The notes beneath the pieces were generated by a model that made no database searches, was not told the origin of the DNA, and worked only from the letters and a program-made list of their open reading frames with translations. Below are positions 36,114 to 49,236 of a DNA stretch of 64,000 bases, piece after piece (positions within the stretch are counted from its first letter, which is position 1; each line of letters begins with the position of its first letter). The stretch comes from Luzula sylvatica (lineage: Eukaryota > Streptophyta > Magnoliopsida > Poales > Juncaceae): assembly GCA_946800325.1 (NCBI GenBank), contig OX326957.1, positions 18,759,591 through 18,823,590 of the forward strand. The letters run 5' to 3'. A program made the translations under genes and the position numbers.

Positions 36114-36442
36114 GTCTCCCACGCAGTTTAAGATCCAACTAAAGAATATACTATAGCACATCACATGTACACATACCCTTAGAGATTGAAATTTAAGCCA
36201 AAATAAGACACCTCTATGTTCGTATGAAGCAATGGTAGTGAACTTATGCCTAAGTTCACGGGCTCATGAGAGGGATCTAGGAAAAAATCTGTAATAAATA
36301 TCAAAAATAGGGTTTTGACATTTGCCTTAATTCCGTATAAAGTAGTCTGAATCAAATTTGAGGTTCAATAATTTAAAATTTCCGTAGTTCAAAAATATAA
36401 TCTAGTATGTTCGATATTTCATAATAATTTGGTCGTAATTAA
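36114..36442. other. Non-coding interval
   Basis: It starts GTCTCCCACGCAG just outside the X LTR end and may be former interior of that element. No ORF. Confidence 0.35.
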
Positions 36443-37220
36443 TCTTATGTATAAAGTAGACAAAATTCTTGCAATTCTAAGCCTCCACGTTATCAGGGAC
36501 TTTTTTGTAAAAAAAAAAAATTTTAATTTATATTTTGGTCCTTCTTATTTATAATTTGGTCATTTTTAGTTTTATTTTACATTTCGGACCTTTTTGTTTA
36601 CATGTTGGTCCTTTTTTATTTATATTTCGGTCCTTTTTTATATTTTCTAATTTACATTTTGGTCCTTTTATTTATATTTTGGTCATTTTTAGTTTTAATT
36701 TACATTTTATTTACATTTTGGTCTCTTTTTATTTACATTTCGATCCTTTTTTACATTTTAAATTTACATTTTTGTCCTTTTTATTTATATTTTGGTCCTT
36801 TTTAGTTTTAATTTATATTTTGGTCCTTTTTATTTACATTTTGGTCCTTTTTAATTTACATTTCGTTCCTTTTTTACATTTTGATCCTTTTTCCTTATTT
36901 TATATGTTGGTCCTTTTTTACATTTGGTCTTTTTTTCCTATTTTACATACATATTAAAATTTGCGAATATGTCCTGATTATATTAATTGATTTTAGAAGC
37001 ACCTGAACAAATGCTATTTATACAAATTATATTAGAAAATAATATTCGTGATAGACTAATTTCATGAACCTTATACATCTACTGACATCATGATATTTGC
37101 AAATATGTCATGATTAGATTAATTTAGTTCAAACGCATGCGCGTTAATTCGCACACGCGTTAATTCTATTTAAATAATTATATAAAAAAATCCCGCGCAA
37201 TTGCGCGGGGATAAAGCTAG
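36443..37220 (+). mobile_element. Non-autonomous Helitron, copy 2 (778 bp)
   Basis: It starts TCTTATGTATAAAGTAG and ends with hairpin CCCGCGCAATTGCGCGGG, then GATAAAGCTAG, inserted between A and T. The interior GGTCCTTTTTATTTA array is as in copy 1 but expanded differently. Confidence 0.93.
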
Positions 37221-38166
37221 TATTGTTCTAAAGATTACTTAAATATTGATTTAACAAGATTTATGATTTAGTAATTATTAAATATTTTTTGAGTTAGACA
37301 AATAAATAAAACAATTATTTGTAATATCTGATATATAGTTTTAATTGATATAGTAATTATATGAACTATTTTATTGAGTATGCAATTAAATAAATCGTAG
37401 GGTTATATTTGAAATGTTTCAATCTAATCTCGGGCCGCAGCTTTCATTATTGTTTGAGCGGTGTATGTATAGGGGATAAGTAAACAGATTGGGGTTCATT
37501 TCTTTTCCTCATATCACAAACTTAGTAATCATTTCGCTAAGTAATAGTTGAAGAGAGAGGGATAGAAGTGAGGAAAAAGGAAAAAGGAAAAAGGAAAGTT
37601 ACTCTGCTAGACTTGGCAAGCGAGTTGGGAGGATTCGTTTCGAGTTTCGATTTGACGTCTTTTATTTCAATATCCGTTTTCGATCTCGGAGTTAGGTTTT
37701 TTATTCCGATTTGCCGTTGATCGAGTTCGTTCAATCTGTGAGTATTATTGCCCCTTTCACCATTATTTATACCTATTTTGATTCCAACGGATTTTGTTCC
37801 AAAAAGCGTATTGAATTATGAAAATGTATATTATTTCATTTATGATATAATGATATTTCATGAAACTGTTTTTGAGTATAATTATGATAACTTATGATAT
37901 TAATGATATATATAAAATTATGATTTCGAATTTAAGGATATGATAAATAAAATGGATTTGGATAATGATTTTGAATTATGATTTTGAATTTGATATTACT
38001 GATATATTTTGAACTGATTTTGAATAACAAGTATGACGATTTATGATATTAAATTAAATGATTTGTGAAATTGTGATTTTGAATTTGTATATTCATTCCA
38101 ATATAGAAAGTATATTTCGAATTTGTTTTCAGAAATGATTTGCGCTAAAAAGCGTGTTTCGATTTA

Positions 38167-39068
38167 TGAGTTGGTCAATTCTAACCTAGAGGGGGTGAAT
38201 AGCAATTTTCGCACTACGGTATACATATTCTAAATTAATGCGGAAGAGAAAATGGTATGAATTAAATTATGCAAATACCGAACAAATTGAACATAAGATG
38301 TTTGATGACGGAGTTCGGTAGGTGGCTGCTTTGTGGCTTCATACTGTGACTTCACTTCAGGTTGACTTTAAATTCCGTTATAACGAAGAATACTCCGTTA
38401 CAACGATAGAAGCATTTTCGTTATGGATTGGTGAATCCATTGCAACGGAAAGGAAGAGAGAATGTGGTGTACTGAAGTGCGTTCAAAGTCCGTTACAACG
38501 GACTGTTATGTCTGTTACAACGGACATAGCTCTATGGCTTTTCTTCAAGTTTGAATTAATTAGCGTTGTAACGGTGAAACTTCCGTTACAACGGACTGGT
38601 TAATCCATTGTAACAGACTATACAGTTTTCAGCCATTCTTGAGAAGGACGAGGAGTTCCGTTACAACGGACATAGATAGTCCGTTATAACGGAAGTCTAC
38701 TGTCAGCCTTATTTTTGTTTCATCATTTCGAATATATTTCTTTGACTTATTTTGTGCTTAATAATTCATAAACAAGGTTTGGGATACCTATAGGTTTTTT
38801 GGTGATTTGTATGATATCCCAACTTGCAGAATCTTTGATGTCTGGATTCCATGATTCTTCGATGCCTTGCTTTTTGTGTATCTTCGCGATTTTTCGATGT
38901 TTTTATCCTTGGCGTCCTCACTATTCTTGATTGATCTTTACTTGTGTTTGTCTTGATATTCTTATTGCATTTTGTACCTATATCTCCTACACGTTGTACT
39001 TGATAGAATTGTTAGTAGTATCGACATTATTTTTTAGATAATCAAACAACCGGAAATTTGAACCTACA
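38167..39068 (-). mobile_element. Solo LTR related to family W, with C-type palindromes
   Basis: The plus strand begins TGAGTTGGTCAATTCTAACC (W has TGTTGGTTAAGTCTAACC) and ends AATTTGAACCTACA (W has AATTTGAACCAACA). Shared landmarks include GAACAYAAGATGTTT and GAAGTTCGG-like blocks. The flanks ATTTA and ATTAT are an imperfect TSD. W carries A-type palindromes in this place. Confidence 0.7.
38374..38695. repeat. C-type palindrome cluster in W-related LTR
   Basis: About ten TCCGTTACAACGGA-like sites in pairs. Core starts at 38377/38397 (20 bp), 38492/38514 (22 bp), 38565/38585 (20 bp) and 38660/38683 (23 bp). Confidence 0.85.
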
Positions 39069-39840
39069 ATTATATGGTTATAATATTTTATTATGAGAAA
39101 GACTTTATTTGGATAAAGCATAAACAATATTTACGATTTTAAAGAGGGTCTCCGAGAGACTCCATAGATATGTAGAATTTTATTTGGATAAAACGTAAGC
39201 CAGGCTTACGATTTTTAAAGAGGGTCATATGAGAACAATACGTGGCCCCTCCGGTATGTTTTAGTTTGTTTGGTGTAGTGTCGCGTGACCCCGTGGCGCT
39301 CGTTGGAGCGAATTGCGCAGCAATCTTGATGTAGTGCAAAGTCCGGACCCATGAGGGGTCTGGCTGTGGCGCAAGGATATCCAGTCGTCAGCTCATGCTT
39401 TTGGGAATTCGCGCTTCCCGAGCTTTTGGATTTGTTCCAGTCCGTGTGTGACTTGCTATTAGCGCGGGTTGGCACTTCAGTCCAGACTTATTTGCGCAAA
39501 ATTTAGTATGTATATGATTAGTATTAGTATATATATGATTAAATAAGAAGATAAGAGATTTCGATTTCAAAAAACCGGAGCAAGTATTTAGAGATATATT
39601 TGGAAAAAGATACGATTTGAAGTTATACGAGATTATTTTATGAACTTATTTAACGAGGTATTTTGAAAAGTATATGACTATTTTTAACAATGTTTCAATC
39701 ACTTAGTCACTTCTGTGACTAACCTTTTCGATTTACATATTTTTAGTCCATGTATCGAAGGTCAAATATCGGGAGATGCGAGTACCTTGAGGGTGAGAAC
39801 GCCAACAATATTGCATTTCGTATTAATATATTTTATGCCG

Positions 39841-39903
<63 letters not shown>
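39841..39903. repeat. (TTG)n microsatellite
   Basis: About 21 TTG units, read as poly-Cys, poly-Leu or poly-Gln in different frames. Non-coding. Confidence 0.95.
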
Positions 39904-39905
<2 letters not shown>

Positions 39906-40019
39906 TCGAATCAATTTAGTATCTTCTTTTCCGATGTTTTCATATGAGAGTTTGTGGTATACGAGTTGTATATTGGCGGGTTGCCGCACCTTTTCCATTT
40001 ATATTCTTGGGGTGTGACA

Positions 40020-40926
40020 AAATCCATGATAACTTTTCCCATGTTGATAACGAAAATGATTGTGATCTTATACCCATCTCGAACGGTGGTGTTTAGCTCT
40101 CTTGTTCACGATATCCGTCAATCAAAAGACACAGTAATAGTCATCCTTATAGTTTGATTGACTAAAATTATGTCTCAATACCGAATTGAATCAACAAAGA
40201 CAATCGATATTAACCATTAATATCATTGACTATGGCCAGAGATTTCGTTGATCAATTCATCGATAGGCCTAAGGGATATCTCTTTCTCTCGAAAGGAACA
40301 ATTTCTATCTTGATGACTCACACCAAATTCCGTGTTTCGAATAATACCCGATTATAATCCCATGACAAACCTGTTACGGATAGTTGAAGACTATATCTAA
40401 GCATCATGCTACTCACGAAAATTGATCCATGATCATCTCAAGTGTGAAGAACTAGGACCCCATTCGTTACGATTCTATCTACAATGACTAAACCATGTAA
40501 TGGTATCACACTTTTGGTCAAGTCACAATATGCATAACCTAATACATATCCATATTCCCGAATCGACAAACTCTTTGTCCTATGATTAGCAAACATAATC
40601 ATCACTTCGGTGAATATGCTCGTGTACACATTAGTCTAATATCTTATAATAGATATACTTATCACTTAAGTATCCAAATCATGACTAGGGATGTTTTTGA
40701 AATATAATTTTTGAAATGTGACGATTTTACTTAACATGATCACATATCATGCAGACTACGTGATCACATATCATGCAGACGCTCACACAAGTTATAAATC
40801 AAGGTTCGCGTCATCAAATTACACAATCACACACAAGTTTTGATATAAGAGATAAAAGCAAATAAAATATAATTTTTTTTTGAAATTGTATTAATATAGA
40901 ATAAGTCTTGGGTGATCTATCGTTTA
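40020..40926 (-). mobile_element. Copia LTR fragment related to family Y (minus)
   Basis: The complement of about 40280-40926 aligns with 56144-56740 (CACATTTCAAAAWTTATATTTC, AAAACATCCCTAGTC, GATAAGTATATCTATTAT, GACAAAGAGTTTGTCG). It is cut by the Z LTR at 40927. The part left of 40280 has no partner in the window. Confidence 0.65.
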
Positions 40927-42486
40927 TGATGAGTGCGAATATGATAGGGTTTCACGCACTCATCTGGACTTAAAACGTTTTAGAAATTGTACTAAATGAA
41001 CTCGTAAACGTTAAAATACTAACAAAGCCACGAGAATTGTTCGTTGCCATCTTGTTTGAATATATTTGCAGATTTAGGTGCAGTACTGGATAAAAGGCCT
41101 CTACAAGTGAAGAAATGCAAGTATCGAGGGTCTCGGCACCGTTCCAAGCTTTCACAGTGCAAAACAAGCCAAAATCGCGATTATTGTTAGAAGATCAAAA
41201 CAATGGAAAGAAGCTGCAGAATCTCAGAATTTGGCAAGGAATAAAATGGCCATATCTTTTGATCGGTAACTCCAAATTTGGTGATTCAAGTTGCCATAAC
41301 TTCAGAAAGGAATCCTCTAAAAGATTGCATAATTCACACCACAAATTTCGTGGCCCACAGCCTGATATGGGCCCACTTTCTACATCCATGTATGCTGTGA
41401 CCTAACCCTAGCCGTCGACTATAAAAGGCTATCGCTGCCTTTGCTAGGGTCACACCTTTTCATCTTCAATTTTCATCCTTTCACCAGCCACCATCCACCT
41501 GTCATCCTCCTCTTTCGCCACTCGCCTCATACACCTTTTCGCAGTCGTCAACCATCAAAGAAGATCACGTCGTTTAGGAGCCGGAGTTTACGAAGAAGAA
41601 GACGTTCGTCAACAAATCGGTTTACTCTTTCGCGTTTTTAGTTTTATGGTGTATTTGATATTTAGATTTGTTTTGTTGTCGAACATGAGTAGCTAAACAT
41701 TTATCTAGGGTTTAGGGTTCATTAGTACTTGCGATGTTTTGGTAGTATTATATGCTTTGTTTCTTTCAGATTTGATTTGTGTTTTGTGCCTTGATATTAC
41801 TCGTCTTAATTAACCGTTTGTACGCGTTTAGGCCAGCCTAAGTGACATAGGTTAGGACATCCTTGACTAAGTAGCGAGAGTGGACATTTAGGATTGTTTA
41901 AGCCCTCAAATAAACCCGTCAAACCATGTAGTTAAGATCGTTTTAGGTTAACCTTGCGAAGCGAGAGCGGAGTGAGAAACCAGATTGTAAACGCACAAAC
42001 TAGGACCATTGTATTCTAAGAACATTGGTACACGTCACCCACGGGATTATAGGATTATCATAGAGTGTAACGGGTCTTTCTTAGGCATAGTCAGCGAGAG
42101 CAAGAGTGATTAGGTTGGATACGTTTAGTCGCGAGCGACAGCCGGTCTAGGAAGAACAGGATAACACCTCCACCAAAGTTAGATTTCGAGAGAGCGTTTA
42201 GCAACCTTTAGAACACACCAAATCATCCAAGTAGAATCCGAACACGCTAGAGTCCTCTCCTATACTAAAAAAGCCTTTCTTTTCCGTTAAAATCTGTCCC
42301 AAATCAACCAACAAACCTCAGTTTTAGATCGAGTCGAATTGTGAATCTGAAGTCGCCGCTAATACTCGACCCTCTCTATGGATCGACCCCTAACGTACTC
42401 AACGAATATCATGCGCTTGTGGTCCAATTAGAGTCATTTAGGGTTTTAAATGTTGAAAAGCCCTGCTTAAACGTAAATACACAACA
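40927..42486 (+). mobile_element. 5' LTR of Athila-type family Z (plus)
   Basis: 1560 bp, TGATGAGTGCGAATATG to AATACACAACA, followed eight bases later by the primer site. It is an inverted near-copy of 54532-56088; ORFs inside it (41115-41405) recur there with 7 differences in 96 residues. A TATA box (CTATAAAAGGC) lies near 41420. Only about 64 bp of Z interior follow before homology ends. Confidence 0.88.
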
Positions 42487-42494
42487 AGGTTTTC

Positions 42495-42511
42495 TGGCGC
42501 CGCTGCCGGGG
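42495..42511 (+). other. Primer binding site, tRNA-Asp type (Z, plus)
   Basis: TGGCGCCGCTGCCGGGG, identical to those at 15412 and 54508 (minus). Confidence 0.85.
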
Positions 42512-42550
42512 AGGTGTTTGATATTAGTTGATTTCCTGGTTTTCGAATTT

Positions 42551-43816
42551 ACGTTTAAGCACCTCTAACTACAACGACTCGCGGCAGCCACTACTTATCA
42601 CAAATGACCTCCCTCTAACTACAACAACTCGCTGTACGAAGGGTAAATGGAAGAATTCAGATTCGAAATAGGATCGAAATCTGGTTTGGTGGAATCGATG
42701 TGTGGAATCTGGTTTGGTGGAATCGAGTCGGTTTGAGAGTTGAGGTTTCGAACCGGGTTTGCGCGTATTATTATCGTGCGAAAAAGGTTTAGGGTACCAG
42801 CGTTGCGGACTTTTATTCTTTCTTTTTTTTCTTTTTTTTTCTTTTTTTTTTTTGCCGCCCTGCAACGCTGCTCATTTTTAGCCCATTTGCATGCACGGAT
42901 TCTTCTTCGATGAACGGGGAGAGGGATCAGAATTGCGACGTGCTTGGAATCCCTTCTCCCAAGTTTACGCCTTTGGCGCAACTGGTTTTTGATGTCAGAT
43001 TTGGATTAGGTGGAATAGGGTTAGGGTTTGACCAATTTCGTACAGCGAGAGCTCGATCTAAATATGGTTCGGCGGGCCCACGGTCTCACTGTATAAATGT
43101 CAAAATCAGGCCCGCCTCACTCTTACGCACTCCTACCACTGCCCCGCTCGGATCACGTTGAGCGGGGCTCTCATTCGGCCTCTTGCCAACACACTCCCCT
43201 TACTACTCAAATAATGAACCTCCCTCGATTGCCGCTCGTGCGAATTCGTCCGTTTAAGGGTCAACCCTGCAAAATTGAGTGCGAGAAAGACTGGTAAAAT
43301 TTTGCGTGAAGGCCTGCCTACTTTTTAAGACGCGTTTAGGAGTGCTTTGGAAGTCCCCCCGTTCCTTGTTCGCATGCGAAGCTTCGCCCCGACCAAGGCT
43401 CGCGTACGTCGATTTGGCTCGCTATTTCCCATCCCCCGCCAGGCTTACTCCCGACTTCATCGATTTCGATGTTCAAAATGTCGGCGCGTTTGTTCTTCCC
43501 GAAGCTCGGCGTTCGACTTCCAAACCTGCTTTAAAACATCAAAGGATTTTTGGGTCTAAGAGGGACCCGTTAAATATGGTCTCGGAAAGTTTTTATCTAA
43601 ACCCTATTTTTGGTGTTTTATCTTTTCTGATTTTTTTTTTCTTTTCTTATGTTTTGATTTTTTTTGGATTTAATTTTTTTTATGTAACTACATGCAAAAT
43701 AAAGATGAAAAGAATAAAATGAAAAATGTACAAGATGCAAGGCCGTGAATGGTATACCCTCCCAAGTTTAATATTACGCGTCGTCCCCGACGCAATTTAA
43801 ATCTTGCAGCCAGGAG

Positions 43817-43881
<65 letters not shown>

Positions 43882-44164
43882 ACTGTTTCCTCTCGATTGA
43901 GACAGGAGATGCCCTTGGTCTTGCAGCCAGCCCCACCGTCGTTTGGTGTTTTCGTTTCTTCTCGTTTGTCGTATACGAACTGCTCAAAAGAGCCACGGTC
44001 GCGATTGTATATTTTTTTCTCTCTTCTCTATCTATGGGGCCTGCAGTTAACAAACAGTGAAATATGCAAAATATGCTGAATGCAATGAAAGAAAACCTAT
44101 CTGCTGGGGTTGCCTCCCCAGAAGAGCTTGTTTAATGTCGTTAGCTTGACCGTTTCCTCTTGAT
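42551..44164. other. Unassigned region between plus-strand Z leader and minus-strand Z pol
   Basis: It contains T-rich and A-rich runs, a TGTATAAATG TATA-like box near 43090 followed by CT-rich sequence, and a (GA)n run at 43824-43880. By position it could be the 3' UTR of the minus-strand Z element. It has no homologue elsewhere in the window. The 147-residue frame at 43279-43722 ends in poly-Phe and is not convincing. Confidence 0.4.
43824..43880. repeat. (GA)n microsatellite
   Basis: About 28 GA units. Confidence 0.95.
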
Positions 44165-44791
44165 TCATAATATCGACGAATCGGAGAGGAGGCATGATGT
44201 GATTTTCCCCACCGTATCTCCGTTGATGTAATGCTTCAAACGCTGGCTGTTTACGATGAATTCTCCTTTTCCTTCGCTCCATAGTGTCACTGCACCGTAC
44301 GGGCTAACCTTTTGTACTATGAATGACCCCGACCATCTCGATCGTAGTTTTCCTGAAAATAGTTTAAGCCTTGAATTGAAAAGAAGTACCTTATCTCCTT
44401 TGTGGAATTTGCGTCGTAGGATCTTCCTGTCATGCCATCTCTTCGTCCGGTCCTTGTACAACTTCACATTCTCGTATGCATTAATGAGGAACTCGTCTAG
44501 CTTGTACAGCTCTAAAAGTCTTCGATCGTACGCTGCCTTCGAGTCGAAATTTAAGTATCTGAGTGCCCATAAGGCTTGGTGTTCTATTTCAACGGGAAGA
44601 TGGCAGGCTCGTTCGTACACGAGTTGAAACGGGGACAATCCTATGGGCATTTTGAATGATATTCGATACGCCCACAATGCGTCATCGAGTTTTGATGACC
44701 AATCCCTTCGAGAGCTAGAGACTATTTTTTCGAGGATCATCTTGATTTCGCGGTTCGAAATCTCCACTTGACCGTTGGTTTGAGGATGCTA
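44165..44791 (-). pseudogene. Z pol: integrase C-terminal part (minus)
   Basis: The reading begins with HPQTNGQVEISNREIK, which holds the catalytic Glu of the DDE integrase. It continues through LDDALWAYRISFKMPIG and ACHLPVEIEHQAL to [12 protein letters not shown] and SGKLRSRWSG, ending KHYINGD. It is the continuation of 45841-46215, separated by the solo LTR at 44792-45835. Very like the corresponding part of the Athila polyprotein at 15971-20959. Confidence 0.9.
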
Positions 44792-45835
44792 TGTTGGGAA
44801 TTCACCCAACCCCGGGCCCGCGCAGCGGATATGAAGGCCCGGTCCGGTTCCCTAAATCCAAGATCACGCCATGACTACGAGGGTACGATGCAATAGAAGG
44901 ATAGACGATTACCAGCGTGAAATTGATCACGCACGAAGGGTTGATTTCTCTTCCTTATTTCTCCGGTCACGTTGGTGACTAGCACGTGTGTCCCATACCA
45001 CACGTCTCCCACCGTCTTGACGCTCCTCCGGTTGTCTCCGTGCGTTCCACGCCCAAGCGCTTCCACCGTCTTTAACCGTTCTTTCTCTCCCTCGAGTTGA
45101 TCACAATCGAAGAGCCACAAGTGTCGCTCCTCTACTTGTATCCACCGTGAGTCGGAGTTCGTCGGTCGCGGATGCACCTGCCTAGACGATGCACCGGCGA
45201 ACTTGCTTGATCGATTGATTCTCTTCTCCGGAAAAACTGTTTTTCTCGGTTCTCTCTCTTTACACCCTTTCACTCAATAGAAAGATGTCTCTCAATATTT
45301 CTAGAATATTCTGAATATTCTGAATGAATTCACATCTGGATTGACCAGAGGGAGATAGAGAACCATCCTATTTATATCACATAGGATTATGATTGGCCAA
45401 AAGGCATGTATATCCAATATACATTCTTTCACACAGAAAGTTGCATGAATCTGTCCAGTATTCTGTCCATACGAAATTGGTAAATTCCTCTGACAGAAAA
45501 TCAACCAACACAAAAGTTGTAGATAATCTTATTATCTACACGACCCAATTTGGCCTGGCCCAATTGGAGTTGGTATGCAAAAGTTATGACTGTTTTACTA
45601 ACTGTATGTCATACTGTTGCACTCTTTCGGTATTTCATTGAAACGACACTGATACTTCGTTCATATGAAATATATTTCTATATGAAGGTTGTAGATAATC
45701 TTATTATCTATCTAACCCAATTTGAACCATTCAAATTGGATTTTCCTACTGAAAGATATGACCACGAATGTACGCCTACATTCGTTTATCCTTGTGTACA
45801 CTTTTACGGTTGATCCTGAAACTGTATTTCCTTCA
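44792..45835 (-). mobile_element. Solo LTR, family X (D-type), TSD TGCTA
   Basis: 1044 bp, TGTTGGGAATTCACCC to CTGTATTTCCTTCA, with perfect TSD TGCTA at 44787-44791 and 45836-45840. Inserted in the integrase core of the Z element. No palindromes of types A-C. Confidence 0.95.
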
Positions 45836-45840
45836 TGCTA

Positions 45841-46517
45841 TGGGCTGGTGACTTTGTGGTTCACTCCGTATGTTCGGAGTAGGGTAGCAACCTGGCTATT
45901 GTTAAAGTGGGCTCCTCCATCGCTGATTAGGGTTCTCGGTACACCGAACTGAGGGAATATGGTCTTCTTAAGGAACTTCTGAACCGTTTTCGAATCTGCG
46001 GCTTTGCATGCGGCAGCTTCTACCCATTTCGACACGTAATCGACTGCGACGAGGATGTAAGAGTAACCATTCGAGGTCGGAAAGGGGACCATGAAGTCGA
46101 TTCCCCATACGTCGAAAACTTCTACTTCGAGGATGTTATTTAGCAGCATTTCGTGGCTTCGCGAGATGCTCCTCGTTCTTTGGCATCTATCGCAACCTGA
46201 AACAAATCTGTGCACATCTCAAAAAATAGTAGGCCAATAGAAACCTGATTGCAATACCTTTGCGCTAGTTTTTTCCCGTGCTAGCGTGTCCTCCATATGG
46301 TGAGGAGTGGCAGTGAGCGATAATGTCCATCCTCCATATAGATCCCGTCCACCCCCTGCTTGTAAAGGAACGGATCGTCCCAATAGTAGTACTTCAGTTC
46401 GTTGAAGAATTTCTTCTTGTGTTGGGGCGAAAAGTCTGGCGGAACTATCTTGCTTGCGAGGAAGTTCACGATTTCCGCATACCAAGGCACAGGGTCTGTC
46501 GTGGCGGCTGGATTCAT
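45841..46517 (-). pseudogene. Z pol: integrase zinc finger and DDE core (minus)
   Basis: Minus-strand pieces: PVPWYAEIVNFLASK and YYYWDDPFLYKQG (46281-46517), a frameshift, then GFYWPTIF (46219), [29 protein letters not shown] and GVPRTLISDGGAHF. The two catalytic Asp residues are present. The reading meets a TAG where the conserved Tyr of the PYHPQTNG motif is expected, just before the LTR insertion. Confidence 0.88.
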
Positions 46518-47600
46518 CGTTCTTTTCGTGCGGAAGGGTCCCAGTCGTGCTCGGGAAAGTTGCTGTGGCGATCATTTGGTCTTCGTTCGTCGCTGATTGA
46601 CGCTACATATGCAACCAATCGGTCATTCTTGAATGCGTCGTCGATCGGGTCGGTCGTATCTCTAATGTCGTCGCTGCGTATTCGAGATAGGTAGTTGGCC
46701 ACGCTGTTCTCGGCTCCTTTCTTGTCTCGAATCTTGATGTTGAATTCTTGGACTAAAAGGATCCATCGTAAGAGTCGTGGTTTGGCATCCTTCTTATTGA
46801 TGAGGTACCTAATAGCTGCATGGTCGGTGTAAATAATAACTTCGGATCCTACAAGATATGACATGAATTTGTCGATGGAGAATACGACGGCGAGTAACTC
46901 TTTCTCCGTCGTGGCATATTTGGCTTGTGTTTCATCCAGCGTCTTGCTTGCGTAATAGATGACGTGAAGTTTCTTATCTTTACGTTGCCCCAAAACTGCC
47001 CCTACGGCGTAATCGCTTGCATCGCACATTATCTCGAAAGGTAGCGAGTAATCTGGTGGCGTCATGATTGGCGAAGATACAAGGGCTCCCTTGAGCTTTG
47101 TGAACGCCTTCAAACATTCGTCGTCGAAATCAAACGGCTCATCTTTTAGTAGCAGGTTTGTGAGTGGTTTTGCGACCTTCGAGAAGTCCTTGATGAATCT
47201 CCGATAGAAACCTGCATGAGCAAGAAAACTACGTCGACCTTTTACGTCGTGTGGCGGTGGCAGTTTCTCGATCACCTCTATTTTTTCTCTATCTACTTCA
47301 CTTCCTCGAGAGGTGATAACGTGGCCGAGCACTACTCCTTCTAGGACCATAAAGTGGCATTTCTCCCAATTTAGCACTAGATTAGTTTCTTCGCACCTGC
47401 GAAGTATTTTGGAAGGGTTAGCTAAACAAGAATTGAAATCATTACCGTACGCGGAGAAATCGTCCATGAAGACTTCCATGAAATCTTCGATGTAGTCGCT
47501 TAAAATGGCCATCATCGCACGTTGGAACGTGGCTGGGGCGTTGCACAAACCGTAAGGCATTCGGCGATAAGCGAACGTGTGCCGTATGGACACGTAAAAG
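46514..47600 (-). pseudogene. Z pol: reverse transcriptase C-part and RNase H (minus)
   Basis: It starts with [20 protein letters not shown] and contains the catalytic FMDDFSAYG. It runs through [16 protein letters not shown] to RNase H ([38 protein letters not shown]) and ends VANYLSR, where HLSR is usual. It is joined to the upstream frame (47512-48654) across a two-base insertion near 47580-47590 (GGCACACG where GGCACG is expected). Confidence 0.9.
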
Positions 47601-48624
47601 TCATTTTTTTCTTGTCGTTGGGGTGGATTGGGATCTGGAAGAAGCCTGAATAACCGTCGAGGTAACAAAAGCACTCGTGATTCGTGAGTTTCTCGAGCAT
47701 CTGATCTATAAAAGGCAGCGGGAAATGGTCTTTTCGGGTCACTTTATTCAATTTACGGTAGTCAATGCACATCCTCCATCCCGTGGTAGCACGAGTCGGA
47801 ATTAGGTTGCCATTGCTGTCTTGTACGACCGTCGTTCCACCCTTCTTGGGGACCACGTGAACGGGACTGACCCATTCGCTATCCGAGATAGGGTAGATGA
47901 TGCCTGCGTTAAGGAGCTTCATTATCTCCTTCTTTACCACCTCCTTCATATTCGGGTTGAGGCGGTGTTGATGCTCGATCGATGTTTTGTGGTCGTCGGT
48001 GAGAAATATCCGGTGCATACCGAATGAGGGGCTTATCCCCTTGATGTCGTCGATCGTGTAACTGAGATCTTTGCGGTGAAGACGGAGCGTATGAAGTAAT
48101 TTCTCTGTCTGATCGGGAAAGAGATTCGCGTTCACAATGATCGGGTACGAGTCGTTCGGCCCGAGGAAATCGTATCGGAGTCCTGGTGGAAGATATTTAC
48201 GCTCGACTCGTGGTGGAACATCGATTTTTGGTATCTCCACTGATTCGACAGTTTCTATTTGCGGCGTCAGTTCGACGAGGTTTTCGCATTGGTTTAGCAT
48301 CTCCTCAAATTTGTCTAACTCCGTTCTCATGATGCTGGCATATTCGTCCATCGTTAGGACACCTTCAACGTCGATTCGATAGCACGAACCGTCCGGGTCG
48401 GGGTTTTTGATCGCCTTCTCTAGATTGAATTCGACTTTCTCCTCTCCCAAGTTAAAAGATAGCTTCTCTTCTCGAACATTTATTATTGCACCCGCGGTGG
48501 CTAAGAATGGTCTCCCTAAAATAATCGGGACCTTTTGGTCCTCCTCCTTGTCTATTACGACAAAATCGACCGGGATATAGAATTTCTCGACCTTTATTGG
48601 CACGTCCTCTACAACCCCGGTGGG
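47512..48624 (-). pseudogene. Z pol: protease C-part and reverse transcriptase N-part (minus)
   Basis: It reads VPTGVVEDVPIKV, ILGRPFLATAGA, then the linker, then [63 protein letters not shown] and [10 protein letters not shown] up to CPYGT. This is protease end and RT fingers/palm in normal order. The upstream end is cut by the CACTA-like terminus at 48625; the first residues of the open frame beyond that point come from the inserted DNA. Confidence 0.9.
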
Positions 48625-49236
48625 CACTACAACAATACTGGCATACGGTGACACTTATTTTTTGGCATTTGACTATATGCTGTCATTACTTGTATAAAAG
48701 GCGACATTAATTGATTAATCCTGTTGTTGTATTATATAAAACAGCATTTTGCGTTAAATGTCAGGTATACCATTATACAACTGCATTTTGTTTCGAATGC
48801 TGTTATTGAGATAAAATCATAGCAAAAATAAATGCTATCAAAAGATATTTAATACACGTATTATTTAAGTTGAATGAATAAACATAATAATACATATAGC
48901 CTAATATGCAATAGGAAAAAGAATGTACATGATAATACATGATATAGCCCAAAAGAGCCCAAATGAGACAGCCCACAACCCTTCTCCCCCAACCCCAAAC
49001 CATCTCATTCTCACACGCATGCGCCCCCAACCCCAAACCCAAGTACGCAGCCCGAACCCTCTCATCCTCACGCACGCTGCTAGGATTCTCTCACCCTCGC
49101 GCGTCAGCCATACCCTAACCCAACAAACTCACACCTCATACCTTACGCCTCACGTCTCACGTTCAGACCTGTACGAAGCATCTATCTACGGCAGAAAAGA
49201 AGTGCCGTCGTCGAGGCGCATTTTTGATGAAAATTT

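Larger units (their letters stand above)
37221..40019 (+). mobile_element. Chromovirus (Tekay/Del-like) LTR part, interrupted
   Basis: The right end CTTGGGGTGTGACA, the upstream GTGGCCCCTCCGGT block, the SSR and the style of U5 resemble plant Tekay/Del LTRs in plus orientation. The start was not found and no primer site follows 40019, so this would be a solo or 3' LTR. A W-type LTR (38167-39068) splits it. No coding region. Assignment is from general resemblance only. Confidence 0.4.

Noticed and set aside
39715..40017. Poly-Cys, poly-Leu and poly-Gln ORFs
   Set aside because: Produced by the (TTG)n microsatellite.
41115..41641. ORFs conserved between two places (41115-41405 and 41441-41641 against 55323-55900)
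   Set aside because: Both lie inside the two copies of the Z LTR. The similarity is LTR identity, and the region is promoter and leader.
42569..42981. Lys-rich ORFs on the minus strand
   Set aside because: They read through a T-rich homopolymer tract and have no conserved domain.
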